Source: Spirochaetia bacterium (GTDB lineage: Bacteria; Spirochaetota; Spirochaetia; Sphaerochaetales; Sphaerochaetaceae). From it: a DNA stretch of 8,217 nucleotides. Where the stretch lies: contig SABI01000109.1 in the NCBI GenBank assembly GCA_009929055.1, positions 1 to 8,217 of the forward strand, written 5' to 3'. Position numbers and translations under genes: made by a program. Below, one piece after another: positions 1 through 6,924 of this stretch. Below the pieces are notes generated by a model. That model had not been told where the DNA came from. It ran no database searches and saw only the letters and a program-made list of their open reading frames with translations. Within the stretch, counting starts at the first letter, position 1. Each line of letters begins with the position of its first letter.

Positions 1-715
1 GAGCCCTATAGACCTTCCCCTCTTTTTGCACATGTAATTGTCCACTTGCTAAAGACCTATAGTAATCATTTCCTTCCCCTTTTATTATCTTCTCTTCACT
101 CTCTAATTGGTAAGAGCCAATAATATCTATAGAGATGGCACTTACTGCATAGCGGGCAATATCGAGGGAGGAATCCCTTACTGAAGCACCAATATAAAGA
201 CGATACCCTTGGTCAGTTGAAATAATTTGAGGATGAGAAAGTCTCCCTTTTTTCAAAAAATCTTTTGAACAAGGGATATCATCACTACTAATGAGATGGC
301 GTGGCTTACTCCAAATAGCTAAATCTGTTGAGCTAATAATTTCTATATGTGATTCTTTATGGTACTCTTTTGAACTTATTCGCCTTCTTTTATTAACAAA
401 AGGTAATTGAAACCCCCTTTTTTCATAGACTATATAATAGACCCCATCTTCAATATAGATAGAGGGGTACCTTCCACGAAATTCAATAACTCTTAGATGA
501 CTCCAACTGATTCCACTTTCTGAGATAAAATGGTGGATACCCATCCAGGAGTGACAAAAAAGGTGCCATTTATCATCAACAGAATCTTCTGGAAAGAGAA
601 CATATGGATGAGATAATCGAGGCATATACCATCTATTTTGAACAACAGGTTCATCAGAAAAAGGGAACCATGAAACATGTGCAATATCTGTTAAAACCTT
701 CATTGAAGTACCCAT
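1..715 (-). CDS. Beta-propeller-like protein, GH43/DUF377-like fold, 3' end outside window (partial)
   Basis: This open frame starts at ATG 715 and runs without a stop for 238 codons to the window edge. AAGGA (722-726) lies 6 nt upstream of the ATG. A second in-frame ATG at 703 has no better ribosome site. No signal peptide or membrane segment is visible, so it is probably cytoplasmic. Residues 33-37 and 158-162 both read RLSHP, each followed by a beta-strand stretch rich in Tyr/Trp/Leu (WHLFCHSW at 50-57; YRLYIGAS at 171-178). Similar strand pairs occur at 82-98 (RYPSIYIEDGVYYIVYE) and from about 224. Such repeats resemble the blades of five-bladed propeller glycosidases and phosphorylases (GH43, GH32, GH130 types), but I cannot identify catalytic residues with confidence. 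It is last in the lspA operon, 14 nt after the preceding gene. Function is unknown; a glycan-active or glycan-binding role is inference. Confidence 0.75.
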   Translation of the reverse strand, partial: MGTSMKVLTDIAHVSWFPFSDEPVVQNRWYMPRLSHPYVLFPEDSVDDKWHLFCHSWMGIHHFISESGISWSHLRVIEFRGRYPSIYIEDGVYYIVYEKRGFQLPFVNKRRRISSKEYHKESHIEIISSTDLAIWSKPRHLISSDDIPCSKDFLKKGRLSHPQIISTDQGYRLYIGASVRDSSLDIARYAVSAISIDIIGSYQLESEEKIIKGEGNDYYRSLASGQLHVQKEGKVYRA

Positions 716-729
716 TATTAGTCCTTAAT

Positions 730-1020
730 TTACCTTTTCTTATTATATTTTTTTGCAAAAATAGGGGAAAGATATTGTTCTAAATTAAATTTTATCATCA
801 CCTTTTTCATTATCAACGTATAGAGTAAAAAAGATCCCCCTATACTCACTATAAAAATAAGCCCTATATAAAGGGGAACGAGGGGACTCTCTGGATTAGA
901 AAAATTAATCATAATTGCAAGGCTTATCAATAACAAAGCCATCATGAGAATAAGATTAACTAAAGTTGCCGCAAGGATAAACAAAAATGTATTTAACTTT
1001 TTATTCACTTTATTTTCCAT
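730..1020 (-). CDS. Small two-helix membrane protein, unknown function
   Basis: A 96-residue protein with a basic N-terminus, two long hydrophobic segments (about residues 11-38 and 48-71) and a basic C-terminal tail (KKVMIKF and KKYNKKR). It should be an inner-membrane protein with both ends probably cytoplasmic by the positive-inside rule. I recognise no family. It overlaps the 3' end of lspA by 11 nt. The start is uncertain: the Shine-Dalgarno-like AAGGAG (1021-1026) directly abuts ATG 1020 with no spacer, which is unfavourable. An in-frame GTG at 1008, one base after the lspA stop, lies 12 nt from the same AAGGAG and could be used by translational coupling, giving 92 residues. Its position between lspA and a propeller-like gene suggests an envelope role, but nothing in the sequence proves it. 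Confidence 0.7.
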   Translation of the reverse strand: MENKVNKKLNTFLFILAATLVNLILMMALLLISLAIMINFSNPESPLVPLYIGLIFIVSIGGSFLLYTLIMKKVMIKFNLEQYLSPIFAKKYNKKR

Positions 1021-1522
1021 CTCCTTCGATACTCTTTTGAGGGAACAACAAAGAAATCATTAAAAGAATGGCACAAATTACCACAGAAGCATCTGCGATG
1101 TTAAATGTTGGCCAGCGGTCAAACCCAAACAAGCCAAACACCTTCACACTCATAAAATCTACTACCCAGTCATCTCTAAATACTCTATCAATAATATTTC
1201 CAATGCCTCCCCCTAGAATCCCACACACGGCCCATCTTTGCAAGGAAGAAATCTCTTTACTCCTTAAGACATAGATTACAAGCAGTGCTAAGAGGATGAG
1301 GGGAAGAATAATAAAAAGAACATGCTTGACTTGAACAGGAAGATTCCTCCCTATGCTAAATCCAATTGCAGAGTTTCTTACATGAACTATCCAAATTATA
1401 TCATTAAGGAATGAGTGATAAATCGTCCCGAGAGGAACCTTCAGCACAATCCACATCTTAGTAAGTTGATCGAGCGCTACAATGAAGAGAGTGAGGAGAA
1501 ATGGTAATACTTTACGACTCAT
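1010..1522 (-). CDS. lspA: Lipoprotein signal peptidase (signal peptidase II)
   Basis: LspA is the inner-membrane aspartyl protease that cuts the signal peptide from prolipoproteins after diacylglyceryl transfer to the lipobox cysteine. At 170 residues it has the usual family length, with four hydrophobic segments (about 5-23, 63-87, 98-112 and 143-160). Conserved blocks are present: ALDQLTK with D19; VRNSAIGFSIG with N50; GGGIGNIIDR with N109 and D112; VVDFM with D122; and FNIADA with N141 and D144. D122 and D144 match the catalytic aspartate pair. The start at ATG 1522 is preceded by AAGGAG (1532-1537) at 9 nt, which overlaps the stop codon of the upstream Nif3-like gene (13-nt gap). It is therefore expressed from that gene's promoter. 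No substrate lipoproteins are encoded in the window. Confidence 0.96.
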   Translation of the reverse strand: MSRKVLPFLLTLFIVALDQLTKMWIVLKVPLGTIYHSFLNDIIWIVHVRNSAIGFSIGRNLPVQVKHVLFIILPLILLALLVIYVLRSKEISSLQRWAVCGILGGGIGNIIDRVFRDDWVVDFMSVKVFGLFGFDRWPTFNIADASVVICAILLMISLLFPQKSIEGDGK

Positions 1523-1535
1523 TTATAAAAACTCC

Positions 1536-2297
1536 TTATAGGGCTGTTGGGATATCAACAAAGATAGCCTCTAATTTACATTCATCTTTGAGAGCTTTTC
1601 CAAAGGCTTGGACACCAAACACTTCACTTTGGTAATGACCTCCACAAATCATCGTAATACCTTCTTCCTTACATATATTATACATCTCATGAGAAGCTTC
1701 CCCAGTAATATAGGCATCACACCCTATACTTATCGCTTGTAATACTTCTCTAGAAGCTCCCCCAGACACTATTGCTACTTTATGAATCTTCTCCTTTCCA
1801 AAAGGGAGGACATTGAGTCCCTTTTCGGGAGAAAAGCCTAACAAATTTGTAATTTCATCAATAGTGAGCCCTTTCTTTGAAACACCCTTATACCCAATAT
1901 CTAACCCATGATAAGAGCCAAAAGGGGTAATATCTTCTAAAGAGAGGAGACGGGCCATCACCCCATTGTTTCCTAGGGCAGGATGGGCATCAAGGGGAAG
2001 ATGAGCTGCAAAAAGAGAAATATCATGGGTAATTAGAAAAGCAACTCTTTTGTAATGCGAGTCGGTAATAGCAATACTTTTCCCCCAAAATAGACCATGG
2101 TGAACAAAAATTGCATCAGCGCCTTCTTCATGAGCCCTCTTAAAGGTTTCCAAAGAAGCATCAACCGCACAGACTACCTTTTTGATCTCTTTGACGGGAG
2201 AACCAACTTGTAACCCATTTAATGAGATATCACTTGAAGCAAACTCTTCTAAGTGAAGCCGATTGTGTATAAATGTTTCTAACTCTTTGGTATTCAT
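1536..2297 (-). CDS. Nif3/DUF34 family dinuclear-metal protein (YbgI/YqfO type)
   Basis: A 253-residue protein of the Nif3-like family, often labelled GTP cyclohydrolase 1 type 2 although the cellular role is not settled. Metal ligands match the family: H66 and H67 in VHHGLFW, D103 in AHLPLDAH, and H221 and E225 in GGHYQSEVFG. Other conserved blocks are SLNGLQVG (25-32) and YITGEASHEM (196-205). It is the short form, without the PII-like insert of some homologues, and probably forms a cytoplasmic ring-shaped oligomer. I chose ATG 2297 because AAGGA (2301-2305) lies just upstream and the protein then begins with MNTKELETFI, as in relatives. Extension to ATG 2324 or TTG 2327 would add 9 or 10 residues and run through the putative -10 box. 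It is first in the operon with lspA and diverges from the Lon-like gene. Confidence 0.92.
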   Translation of the reverse strand: MNTKELETFIHNRLHLEEFASSDISLNGLQVGSPVKEIKKVVCAVDASLETFKRAHEEGADAIFVHHGLFWGKSIAITDSHYKRVAFLITHDISLFAAHLPLDAHPALGNNGVMARLLSLEDITPFGSYHGLDIGYKGVSKKGLTIDEITNLLGFSPEKGLNVLPFGKEKIHKVAIVSGGASREVLQAISIGCDAYITGEASHEMYNICKEEGITMICGGHYQSEVFGVQAFGKALKDECKLEAIFVDIPTAL

Positions 2298-2306
2298 AGT
2301 TCCTTG

Positions 2307-2335
2307 ATTATAAAGAGTTGACATCAATTATTCCA
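2307..2335 (-). promoter_or_regulatory. Possible sigma-70 promoter of the Nif3-lspA operon
   Basis: On the minus strand a perfect TATAAT -10 hexamer occupies 2307-2312. The hexamer 17 bp upstream (2330-2335) reads TGGAAT, a poor -35. Transcription would start around 2299-2301, leaving only a few leader bases before ATG 2297 and cutting into the AAGGA at 2301-2305. It overlaps the opposing Lon-like gene promoter, so the two could compete. Confidence 0.4.
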
Positions 2336-2346
2336 CCACCTATAGT
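2318..2346 (+). promoter_or_regulatory. Strong sigma-70 promoter of the Lon-like gene, probably giving a leaderless mRNA
   Basis: TTGACA at 2318-2323 is a perfect -35. The spacer is exactly 17 bp (2324-2340) and the -10 is TATAGT at 2341-2346, five of six consensus bases. Seven bases then precede ATG 2354, so transcription should begin at or one base before the start codon. No Shine-Dalgarno sequence precedes that ATG. Confidence 0.75.
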
Positions 2347-2353
2347 GAGCTTC

Positions 2354-4408
2354 ATGGCAACTTTACCATTCGATATAAAAGAGCTTACCAGTGAGGAAGC
2401 ACAATTTATTATCCCATTATCTGAAATTGATATGAATGTCTCTATCGATGAAGTCCAGATTGTTGGACAACCTCGAGCTATGAGGGCATTAAAGATGGCC
2501 CTCGCAATCGATTCTGATGGATACAATATCTTTGTCAGCGGAGAACCAGGAACCGGAAAAAGAACCGCAATAGAACTCGCTACAAGAGAGTGGGAAAATG
2601 ATATGAGTAATGTACGAGATATTGCTTTTATCCACAACTTCCACAACCCTGATGCCCCTATCCCCCTCATCTTTATGCCAGGTAAAGCCCGCTCCTTCTC
2701 TCTACAGATGAAATCTTTTGTCTCTTCTTTATATAATGAACTCATCCTCCTAATCAAAGAAGGGAATTTTGACCCTTCTACATTGTTAACGATTATTGAA
2801 ACCCTTACCAAAGGAATAGATAGGGATGATGAAAAAATAGAACAATTTTTAACTCATATTAAAGAGGACTTTATAGAACACCAATATTTATTCAAAAATG
2901 AAAACTTTAGCACTAAAGACCTTCAGTCCTTCCTTCGTCGCTATACAGTAAACGTACTCGTTGACCATGGAGCAACCACAAAAAGACCCTTAATTTTTGA
3001 ATACCACCCAACATTTAGCAACCTATTTGGTTCCCTTGATGGGTCAAAAGAGAGTGGCGGGGAACACTACCTCCCATTTTTATCACTTCACGCAGGTTCC
3101 CTCTTACAAGCAAATGGGGGCTATATTGTTATTAGTGCCCATGAGATGCTAAGTGTTGAAGGACTCTATGAAGCACTAAAGCGTTTTCTTAATACAAAAA
3201 CAGTAGTTATTCAAAACTCATCAACTAATAATCAATCAGCGGGGGTACGCCCCCTTCCAATTGAGCTCAAAGTAAAAGTAATTATTGTTGGCTCTAGTGA
3301 TGCATTTGAAAAATTTAGTGACCATGATGAAGAGTTTTTAAAACTCTTTAAAGTATCAGCTGAGTTTGATTACTCAATGAATTACAACAAAGATAATATT
3401 GACGGAACTGTCGCTTATCTATTAAGAGTTGCCCATACAGAAGGGATGCTTAACCTACACCAAGATGCTATTTGCGAAATCCTCCGCTACAGCACCTTGA
3501 TTGCAGAAAATAGAGAAGAACTTACCACACAACTTGCCCTCTTAGCCGACTTACTTAGAGAAGCTCATTATTGGGCAAAAGAGGCAAAAGAGAGCTCTAT
3601 TACCGCAGTAAGTGTCACTCGTGCTATAGAGGAGAGAGAGTACATAGGAAGTGTTAGTGAATCTCGCATTCAACAAGAAATAACGAGTGGAGAGATGATC
3701 ATCACCCTTAAAGGGTATAAGACAGGGGTAGTGAATGGCCTCGCAATTCTCGACATCGGCAATGTGAGTTTTGGCACCCCCACAGTAATTAGTGCAACAG
3801 TTGCCCCTGGTTCTGAAGGGATAGTAAATATTGAACATGAAGCAGGGTTAAGTGGAGAAATCCACGACAAAGGACTTCTCATTCTCGAAGGCTATTTAAG
3901 AAAACGATATGCCAGAAACTTCCCCCTCTCAATCTACTCAGGAATTTGTTTTGAACAATCCTATGGGGAGATAGATGGAGACTCTGCGAGCAGTAGTGAA
4001 CTCTATGCCCTCCTCTCTGCAATTGGAGAAATTCCAATTAAACAAAACATAGCCGTAACAGGAAGTGTAAACCAAATGGGAGAATTACAACCAGTTGGTG
4101 GAATTAATGAAAAAATCACTGGGTTTTATAGAGTATGTAAAGCAATGGGAAACGTTGCTCATCCTGGAGTAATAATTCCCTACATGAATAAGAAAAACCT
4201 TATTCTCCCCTCTCAAATCATTAAAGCAATACAAGACAAAGAATTTCATATCTACCCAGTACACACCATCGATGAAGGGATGAGCGTGTTATCAGAACGC
4301 CCTTCAGGGGTAAGAAATCAAAAAGGGGTATTCCCTGTAGACACCCTTAACAGGGCCATAGAAGAAAGATTAAAACTTCTTTACGATATCAGTAGACCAC
4401 AAAATTAA
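2354..4408 (+). CDS. AAA+ Lon-family (S16) protease, LonB/YcbZ-like 'Lon-related putative ATP-dependent protease'
   Basis: A 684-residue ATP-dependent serine protease of the LonB-like (AAA_32 plus Lon_C) branch, distinct from classical Lon because it lacks the Lon N-terminal domain. In order: VGQPRAMRAL (37-46); Walker A GEPGTGKR (63-70); the family block FIHNFHNP (92-99); a helical insert (about 115-200); LQANGGYIVIS (251-261) at the Walker B position; EALKRF (273-278); AHYWA (404-408); and the protease domain (about 435-648). The catalytic serine is S544 in GDSASS and the lysine K587 in GGINEK, both intact. Family members are often nearer 780-800 residues; the shortening appears to lie in the helical insert. 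The Walker B site lacks the usual acidic residue. A longer frame from TTG 2318 is possible on paper, but that TTG is part of the -35 box, so ATG 2354 is preferred. No membrane anchor is visible, so a cytosolic protein is likely. Confidence 0.92.
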   Translation: MATLPFDIKELTSEEAQFIIPLSEIDMNVSIDEVQIVGQPRAMRALKMALAIDSDGYNIFVSGEPGTGKRTAIELATREWENDMSNVRDIAFIHNFHNPDAPIPLIFMPGKARSFSLQMKSFVSSLYNELILLIKEGNFDPSTLLTIIETLTKGIDRDDEKIEQFLTHIKEDFIEHQYLFKNENFSTKDLQSFLRRYTVNVLVDHGATTKRPLIFEYHPTFSNLFGSLDGSKESGGEHYLPFLSLHAGSLLQANGGYIVISAHEMLSVEGLYEALKRFLNTKTVVIQNSSTNNQSAGVRPLPIELKVKVIIVGSSDAFEKFSDHDEEFLKLFKVSAEFDYSMNYNKDNIDGTVAYLLRVAHTEGMLNLHQDAICEILRYSTLIAENREELTTQLALLADLLREAHYWAKEAKESSITAVSVTRAIEEREYIGSVSESRIQQEITSGEMIITLKGYKTGVVNGLAILDIGNVSFGTPTVISATVAPGSEGIVNIEHEAGLSGEIHDKGLLILEGYLRKRYARNFPLSIYSGICFEQSYGEIDGDSASSSELYALLSAIGEIPIKQNIAVTGSVNQMGELQPVGGINEKITGFYRVCKAMGNVAHPGVIIPYMNKKNLILPSQIIKAIQDKEFHIYPVHTIDEGMSVLSERPSGVRNQKGVFPVDTLNRAIEERLKLLYDISRPQN

Positions 4409-4411
4409 TAT

Positions 4412-5197
4412 CTACCTTCTTATTGCCGTTATCCAATTATACATTGCTATAGAAAAGGCTGAAGAGACATTAAGAGATCCTTTTGTTCCAAATAAGGGAA
4501 TAGAGACAACTCCAAGAGAATTGTGAGCTAATTCAAGAAGTTCAGGAGAAACCCCCAGCTCTTCAGAGCCAACTATCATCACCCCAGAAGAGGGAAAAGT
4601 GAAAGAAGACATCTCTTTGCCACCAAGTTCAAGGGCAAATATAGGCCTATCCTTAATTAATTCAATAATCTCACCTGGAGTTCCTTTTGTGTAAGGAACA
4701 CTTTTCGTACACCCTGCTGCACTTCTAAGAGTACGAGGATGATCCACATCGGCGCAAGGAGTCGTTAAGTAGAGATGGCTAAGGGCAAAACTATCAGAAG
4801 TGCGAAATATTGAGCCAATATTAAATGGACTTCTCATCCTATCTAACACGACAGAGATGGGGAACACACTTCTTTTACTTATATCTAACTCATTCTCCTC
4901 ATCTACAAAATCCCAGTCTCCAAGAGGTATATTAAAATCCTTCATCAGTAAAAATAGAAGATCCCCTAATATAAACTCATCGATAGAATCTTTATTAACA
5001 CAATCTAAAAGAGCCTTTGCTTTCTCTTTTGTAGCATCCATCACACGCTCTTCACTACTTTCTATAACAATCTTACATAGGTCTATGAGATAAGAGACAT
5101 CACTACTTTTTTTGTGAGAAAAAGATTCTAATAAACGAATAACTTTTCTCATCCTTGTGTCTTGGGGGAGTGTGAGAAGCTTCTTAATGGTAATCAA
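4412..5197 (-). CDS. TrmH/SpoU-family RNA methyltransferase with helical N-terminal domain
   Basis: A 261-residue SPOUT-class (alpha/beta knot) enzyme that transfers a methyl group from S-adenosylmethionine, usually to a ribose 2'-OH of tRNA or rRNA. The C-terminal half carries the three SpoU motifs. Motif 1 has N126, G128 and the catalytic-type R132 in NIGSIFRT. Motif 2 is IVGSEELG (208-215). Motif 3 is SIPLFGTKGSLNVSSA (232-247). Residues 1-110 form a largely helical, charged domain beginning KKLLTLPQDTRMRK, probably for RNA binding. The substrate cannot be read from sequence. The start is TTG 5197, overlapping the rsmI stop as TTGA, with AAGGA (5201-5205) just upstream. The first ATG (5152) would remove 15 residues including the conserved-looking LPQDTR segment. 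Its stop codon is 3 bp from that of the convergent Lon-like gene, with no terminator between them. Confidence 0.9.
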   Translation of the reverse strand: MITIKKLLTLPQDTRMRKVIRLLESFSHKKSSDVSYLIDLCKIVIESSEERVMDATKEKAKALLDCVNKDSIDEFILGDLLFLLMKDFNIPLGDWDFVDEENELDISKRSVFPISVVLDRMRSPFNIGSIFRTSDSFALSHLYLTTPCADVDHPRTLRSAAGCTKSVPYTKGTPGEIIELIKDRPIFALELGGKEMSSFTFPSSGVMIVGSEELGVSPELLELAHNSLGVVSIPLFGTKGSLNVSSAFSIAMYNWITAIRR

Positions 5198-5889
5198 TCT
5201 TCCTTTACCTCACTACTTTTTAAAGGGAACACACACACAACACATTCACCCTTAATAGAATCTCTTTCACTAAACAGAGTAAACACCTCTAGTGCGCTCC
5301 CTTTTACATACTCTTCAAACGTTTTAGTCATCTCACGTCCTACCATCACAACTCGAGTTGGTTCTATCTCTACAATTGCCCCTAGGAGTTTAAGGAGACG
5401 AAACGGAGACTCATACAAAAAGAAGGCTTCATCTCTATTAATGAGTTCTTGTAATCTTTTTTTCCTTTTACCAGGCTTTACACTTACAAACCCCTCAAAA
5501 GTAAAACTCTTACCCATGAGTCCAGCAACCGATACTGCTGTCGCTACAGCAGAGACACCGGGAATAGGGACAACAGTAAAACCAGCAGACCGAACTACTT
5601 CAACTAATTGGGCTCCAGGGTCACTTATTCCAGGAGTTCCCGCATCAGAGACAAAAGCAATGTTATGCCCTTCTTCAAGAAGCTTTACAATTCCCATCGC
5701 TGAAGACTTTTCATTGTGTGCATGCGTTGCAATAAGACGTTTATTAATACCATAATGTTGAAGTAATCTCATTGTTACCCTTGTATCTTCACATGCGATA
5801 ACATCTACTTCTTTCAGCGTAGAAATCGCTCGATAGGTAACATCTTCTAAATTCCCAATAGGGGTTGCTATAATATACAAAGTACTCAT
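5194..5889 (-). CDS. rsmI: 16S rRNA (cytidine(1402)-2'-O)-methyltransferase RsmI, C-terminally short
   Basis: RsmI methylates the ribose of C1402 in the ribosomal decoding centre, using S-adenosylmethionine. The tetrapyrrole-methylase fold is complete: ATPIGNLED (8-16), CEDTR (33-37), SDAGTPGISDPG (81-92), IPGVSA (109-114), FEGF (131-134), LYESPFR (158-164), GREMTKTFEE (184-193) and KGECVV (213-218). At 231 residues it stops soon after the catalytic domain and lacks the roughly 50-residue C-terminal helical segment of many homologues (about 270-290 residues). The stop overlaps the start of the next gene and nothing suggests a frameshift, so the short form seems natural. ATG 5889 has no Shine-Dalgarno sequence; an in-frame TAG lies 5 codons upstream and a -10 box ends 6 nt before the ATG, so a leaderless mRNA is likely. 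It is cotranscribed with the TrmH-family gene. Confidence 0.95.
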   Translation of the reverse strand: MSTLYIIATPIGNLEDVTYRAISTLKEVDVIACEDTRVTMRLLQHYGINKRLIATHAHNEKSSAMGIVKLLEEGHNIAFVSDAGTPGISDPGAQLVEVVRSAGFTVVPIPGVSAVATAVSVAGLMGKSFTFEGFVSVKPGKRKKRLQELINRDEAFFLYESPFRLLKLLGAIVEIEPTRVVMVGREMTKTFEEYVKGSALEVFTLFSERDSIKGECVVCVFPLKSSEVKED

Positions 5890-5895
5890 AAAGTG

Positions 5896-5925
5896 ATTGT
5901 ACTATAGCCTTAAGAGATTGAGCAA
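5896..5925 (-). promoter_or_regulatory. Sigma-70 promoter of rsmI, predicted leaderless
   Basis: On the minus strand the -10 is TACAAT (5896-5901; five of six consensus bases) and the -35 candidate TTGCTC (5920-5925; three of six), with an 18-bp spacer. Six bases (CACTTT) separate the -10 from ATG 5889, placing the expected start of transcription on the A of the start codon. Confidence 0.6.
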
Positions 5926-6041
5926 TCAGTACATTTGGAGAAACGAATCAATTTAACATATACTGTTGGCTTCATTCTTCCATAACCTAGTTTTCCACCC
6001 TTACCAAGATTCATAGAGTTTACAGTTACTCTTAAGTTTAG

Positions 6042-6056
6042 TGGTATTTTTTACCA
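6042..6056. promoter_or_regulatory. Proposed PspF-binding palindrome upstream of the PspA-family gene
   Basis: TGGTA-TTTTT-TACCA is a perfect inverted repeat with 5-bp arms and a 5-bp centre. Its centre lies 107 bp before the -12 GC of the sigma-54 promoter, a normal distance for an enhancer of a sigma-54 activator. The same core with the same spacing recurs at 7927-7941 upstream of pspA. Assignment to PspF is inference from position and repetition. Confidence 0.6.
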
Positions 6057-6142
6057 AATTAGCTAATATTACAGAGAATTACAATTATTAAATTTTTTCT
6101 AAATACTTATACTTTATTAAGTTATATACTTATTTCATTACT

Positions 6143-6158
6143 TGGCACACTCTATGCA
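6143..6158 (+). promoter_or_regulatory. Sigma-54 (RpoN) -24/-12 promoter of the PspA-family gene
   Basis: TTGGCACA-CTCT-ATGCA matches the -24/-12 consensus TTGGCACG-N4-TTGCA closely, with GG at 6144-6145 and GC at 6156-6157 separated by exactly 10 bp. Transcription should start near 6168, giving a leader of about 35 nt that contains AGGAG 6 nt before ATG 6203. Confidence 0.85.
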
Positions 6159-6202
6159 TAGTGATTGATAGTATTATCTTATATACGAAGTAGGAGAACA
6201 TT

Positions 6203-6865
6203 ATGAAAATGATAAAAAGAATGAAGAACATTATCACCTCTCAAGTAAGTGCAAAGCTCGATAAATTCGAAGATCCTGAAAAAATGATTCGCTATATGAT
6301 GAGAGAAATTGAAGAGACCATTATTGAAGCAAAGAGTGCAACAACAGGGAAAATGGCAACTTTGAGTATTACCACAGACGAAATCACAGAAACGGAACAT
6401 GAAGTAGCTAGATGGCATCAAAGGGCAGTCCTTGCTGTTGAGAAAGGAAAAGATGACTTAGCTCGTCAAGCAATTGCAGAAAAGCAAAGAATAGAGAAAC
6501 ACCTCACTCACCTGAACGAAGAGAAAAAGGGAATGGAGAATATTATCTCATCGATGCACGCCCACGTCACCTCATTAGAGACAAAGCGGGATGAGATTAG
6601 AGACAAAGAGAGAATGCTTATCCAGAGAGCCTATCATGCAAAAGAGAAGAAAAAAGTCCTTCAAACCTTAAAAGGACTCGACTCAAGTGCCACAATTCGT
6701 CGCTTCAACGAATTTGAAGAAAAGATAGAACATCTTGAAGCTCAAGCTTCGGTTGCCAGCTTCAACTCTAAAGAAGAAGAAAAAGAGGCTACCTTTGCTG
6801 CATTAGAAAAAGATGAATTAATAGAGAATGAACTTGCCCTTCTTAAAGGAAAAGCAACAACATAA
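6203..6865 (+). CDS. PspA/IM30 (Vipp1) family membrane-stress protein, second paralogue
   Basis: A 220-residue, almost wholly helical protein of the PspA/IM30 family, ESCRT-III-like proteins that coat and repair the cytoplasmic membrane. The N-terminal amphipathic helix (1-22) is unusually basic (MKMIKRMKNI), followed by the family block FEDPEKMIRYMMREIEETI (22-40). Further family features are W71 with the KGKDDLARQAI stretch (81-91), a long coiled coil (about 60-155) and FEEKIEHLEAQA (171-182). Length is typical of PspA. The start is fixed by AGGAG 6 nt upstream. The gene has its own sigma-54 promoter and upstream palindrome and ends at a hairpin terminator, so it is a single-gene unit. Its N-terminus differs clearly from the canonical pspA at 8075. 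Whether it also inhibits PspF or acts only on membranes cannot be told from sequence. Confidence 0.93.
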   Translation: MKMIKRMKNIITSQVSAKLDKFEDPEKMIRYMMREIEETIIEAKSATTGKMATLSITTDEITETEHEVARWHQRAVLAVEKGKDDLARQAIAEKQRIEKHLTHLNEEKKGMENIISSMHAHVTSLETKRDEIRDKERMLIQRAYHAKEKKKVLQTLKGLDSSATIRRFNEFEEKIEHLEAQASVASFNSKEEEKEATFAALEKDELIENELALLKGKATT

Positions 6866-6893
6866 AAACTATTTAAGTAATTCTATAAGATGA

Positions 6894-6924
6894 AGAGTCC
6901 AAAGATCATTTGGGCTCTCTTTTT
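6894..6924 (+). terminator. Rho-independent terminator after the PspA-family gene
   Basis: A 10-bp stem (6894-6903 with 6909-6918, one G-U pair) closes a 5-base loop (GATCA) and is followed by CTTTTT. It sits 28 nt after the stop codon and overlaps the last bases of the convergent pspF. On the minus strand the hairpin is followed by TTCATCTTAT, a poor U-tract, so termination of pspF there is less certain. Confidence 0.8.

Larger units (their letters stand above)
5890..6202. other. 313-bp divergent control region between rsmI and the PspA-family gene
   Basis: I see no gene here. From left to right it holds the rsmI promoter (5896-5925); a stretch with no clear signal (5926-6041) apart from a lone TTACCA half-site at 6001-6006; the proposed PspF palindrome (6042-6056); a very A+T-rich spacer (6057-6143, about 15% G+C by my count) with a direct repeat ATACTTAT at 6103-6110 and 6126-6133; the sigma-54 promoter (6143-6158); and the ribosome site AGGAG (6192-6196). 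The A+T-rich spacer may bend to bring the activator to the promoter; I see no convincing IHF site. Confidence 0.7.

Noticed and set aside
493..684. A 63-codon minus-strand open frame near the left edge
   Set aside because: It lies out of frame inside the longer propeller-like gene that runs from 715 to the window edge with a good ribosome site.
2318..2353. Twelve-residue N-terminal extension of the Lon-like protein from TTG 2318
   Set aside because: This TTG is the first half of a perfect -35 TTGACA with a 17-bp spacer to TATAGT, so it would not be transcribed from that promoter.
2308..2811. A 167-codon minus-strand open frame opposite the start of the Lon-like gene
   Set aside because: It is antisense to Walker A and other conserved motifs of the protease and overlaps the nif3 start region; it has no family features.
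4380..4440. Bidirectional terminator at the Lon-like/TrmH convergent junction
   Set aside because: Only 3 bp separate the stop codons and no stable hairpin with a U-tract is visible in either direction; the weak AGAAG/CTTCT pairing inside the gene is too short.
5162..5755. A 197-codon plus-strand open frame opposite rsmI
   Set aside because: The opposite strand carries a full set of RsmI motifs; the translated product has low-complexity Ser/Thr-rich antisense character and no ribosome site.
6001..6006. A second PspF palindrome upstream of the PspA-family gene, based on TTACCA
   Set aside because: The required TGGTA half-site is missing at the correct spacing; it is a lone half-site and may be chance.
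6057..6143. IHF site in the A+T-rich spacer before the sigma-54 promoter
   Set aside because: I found only A+T richness and a short direct repeat, without a convincing WATCAA-N4-TTR match.
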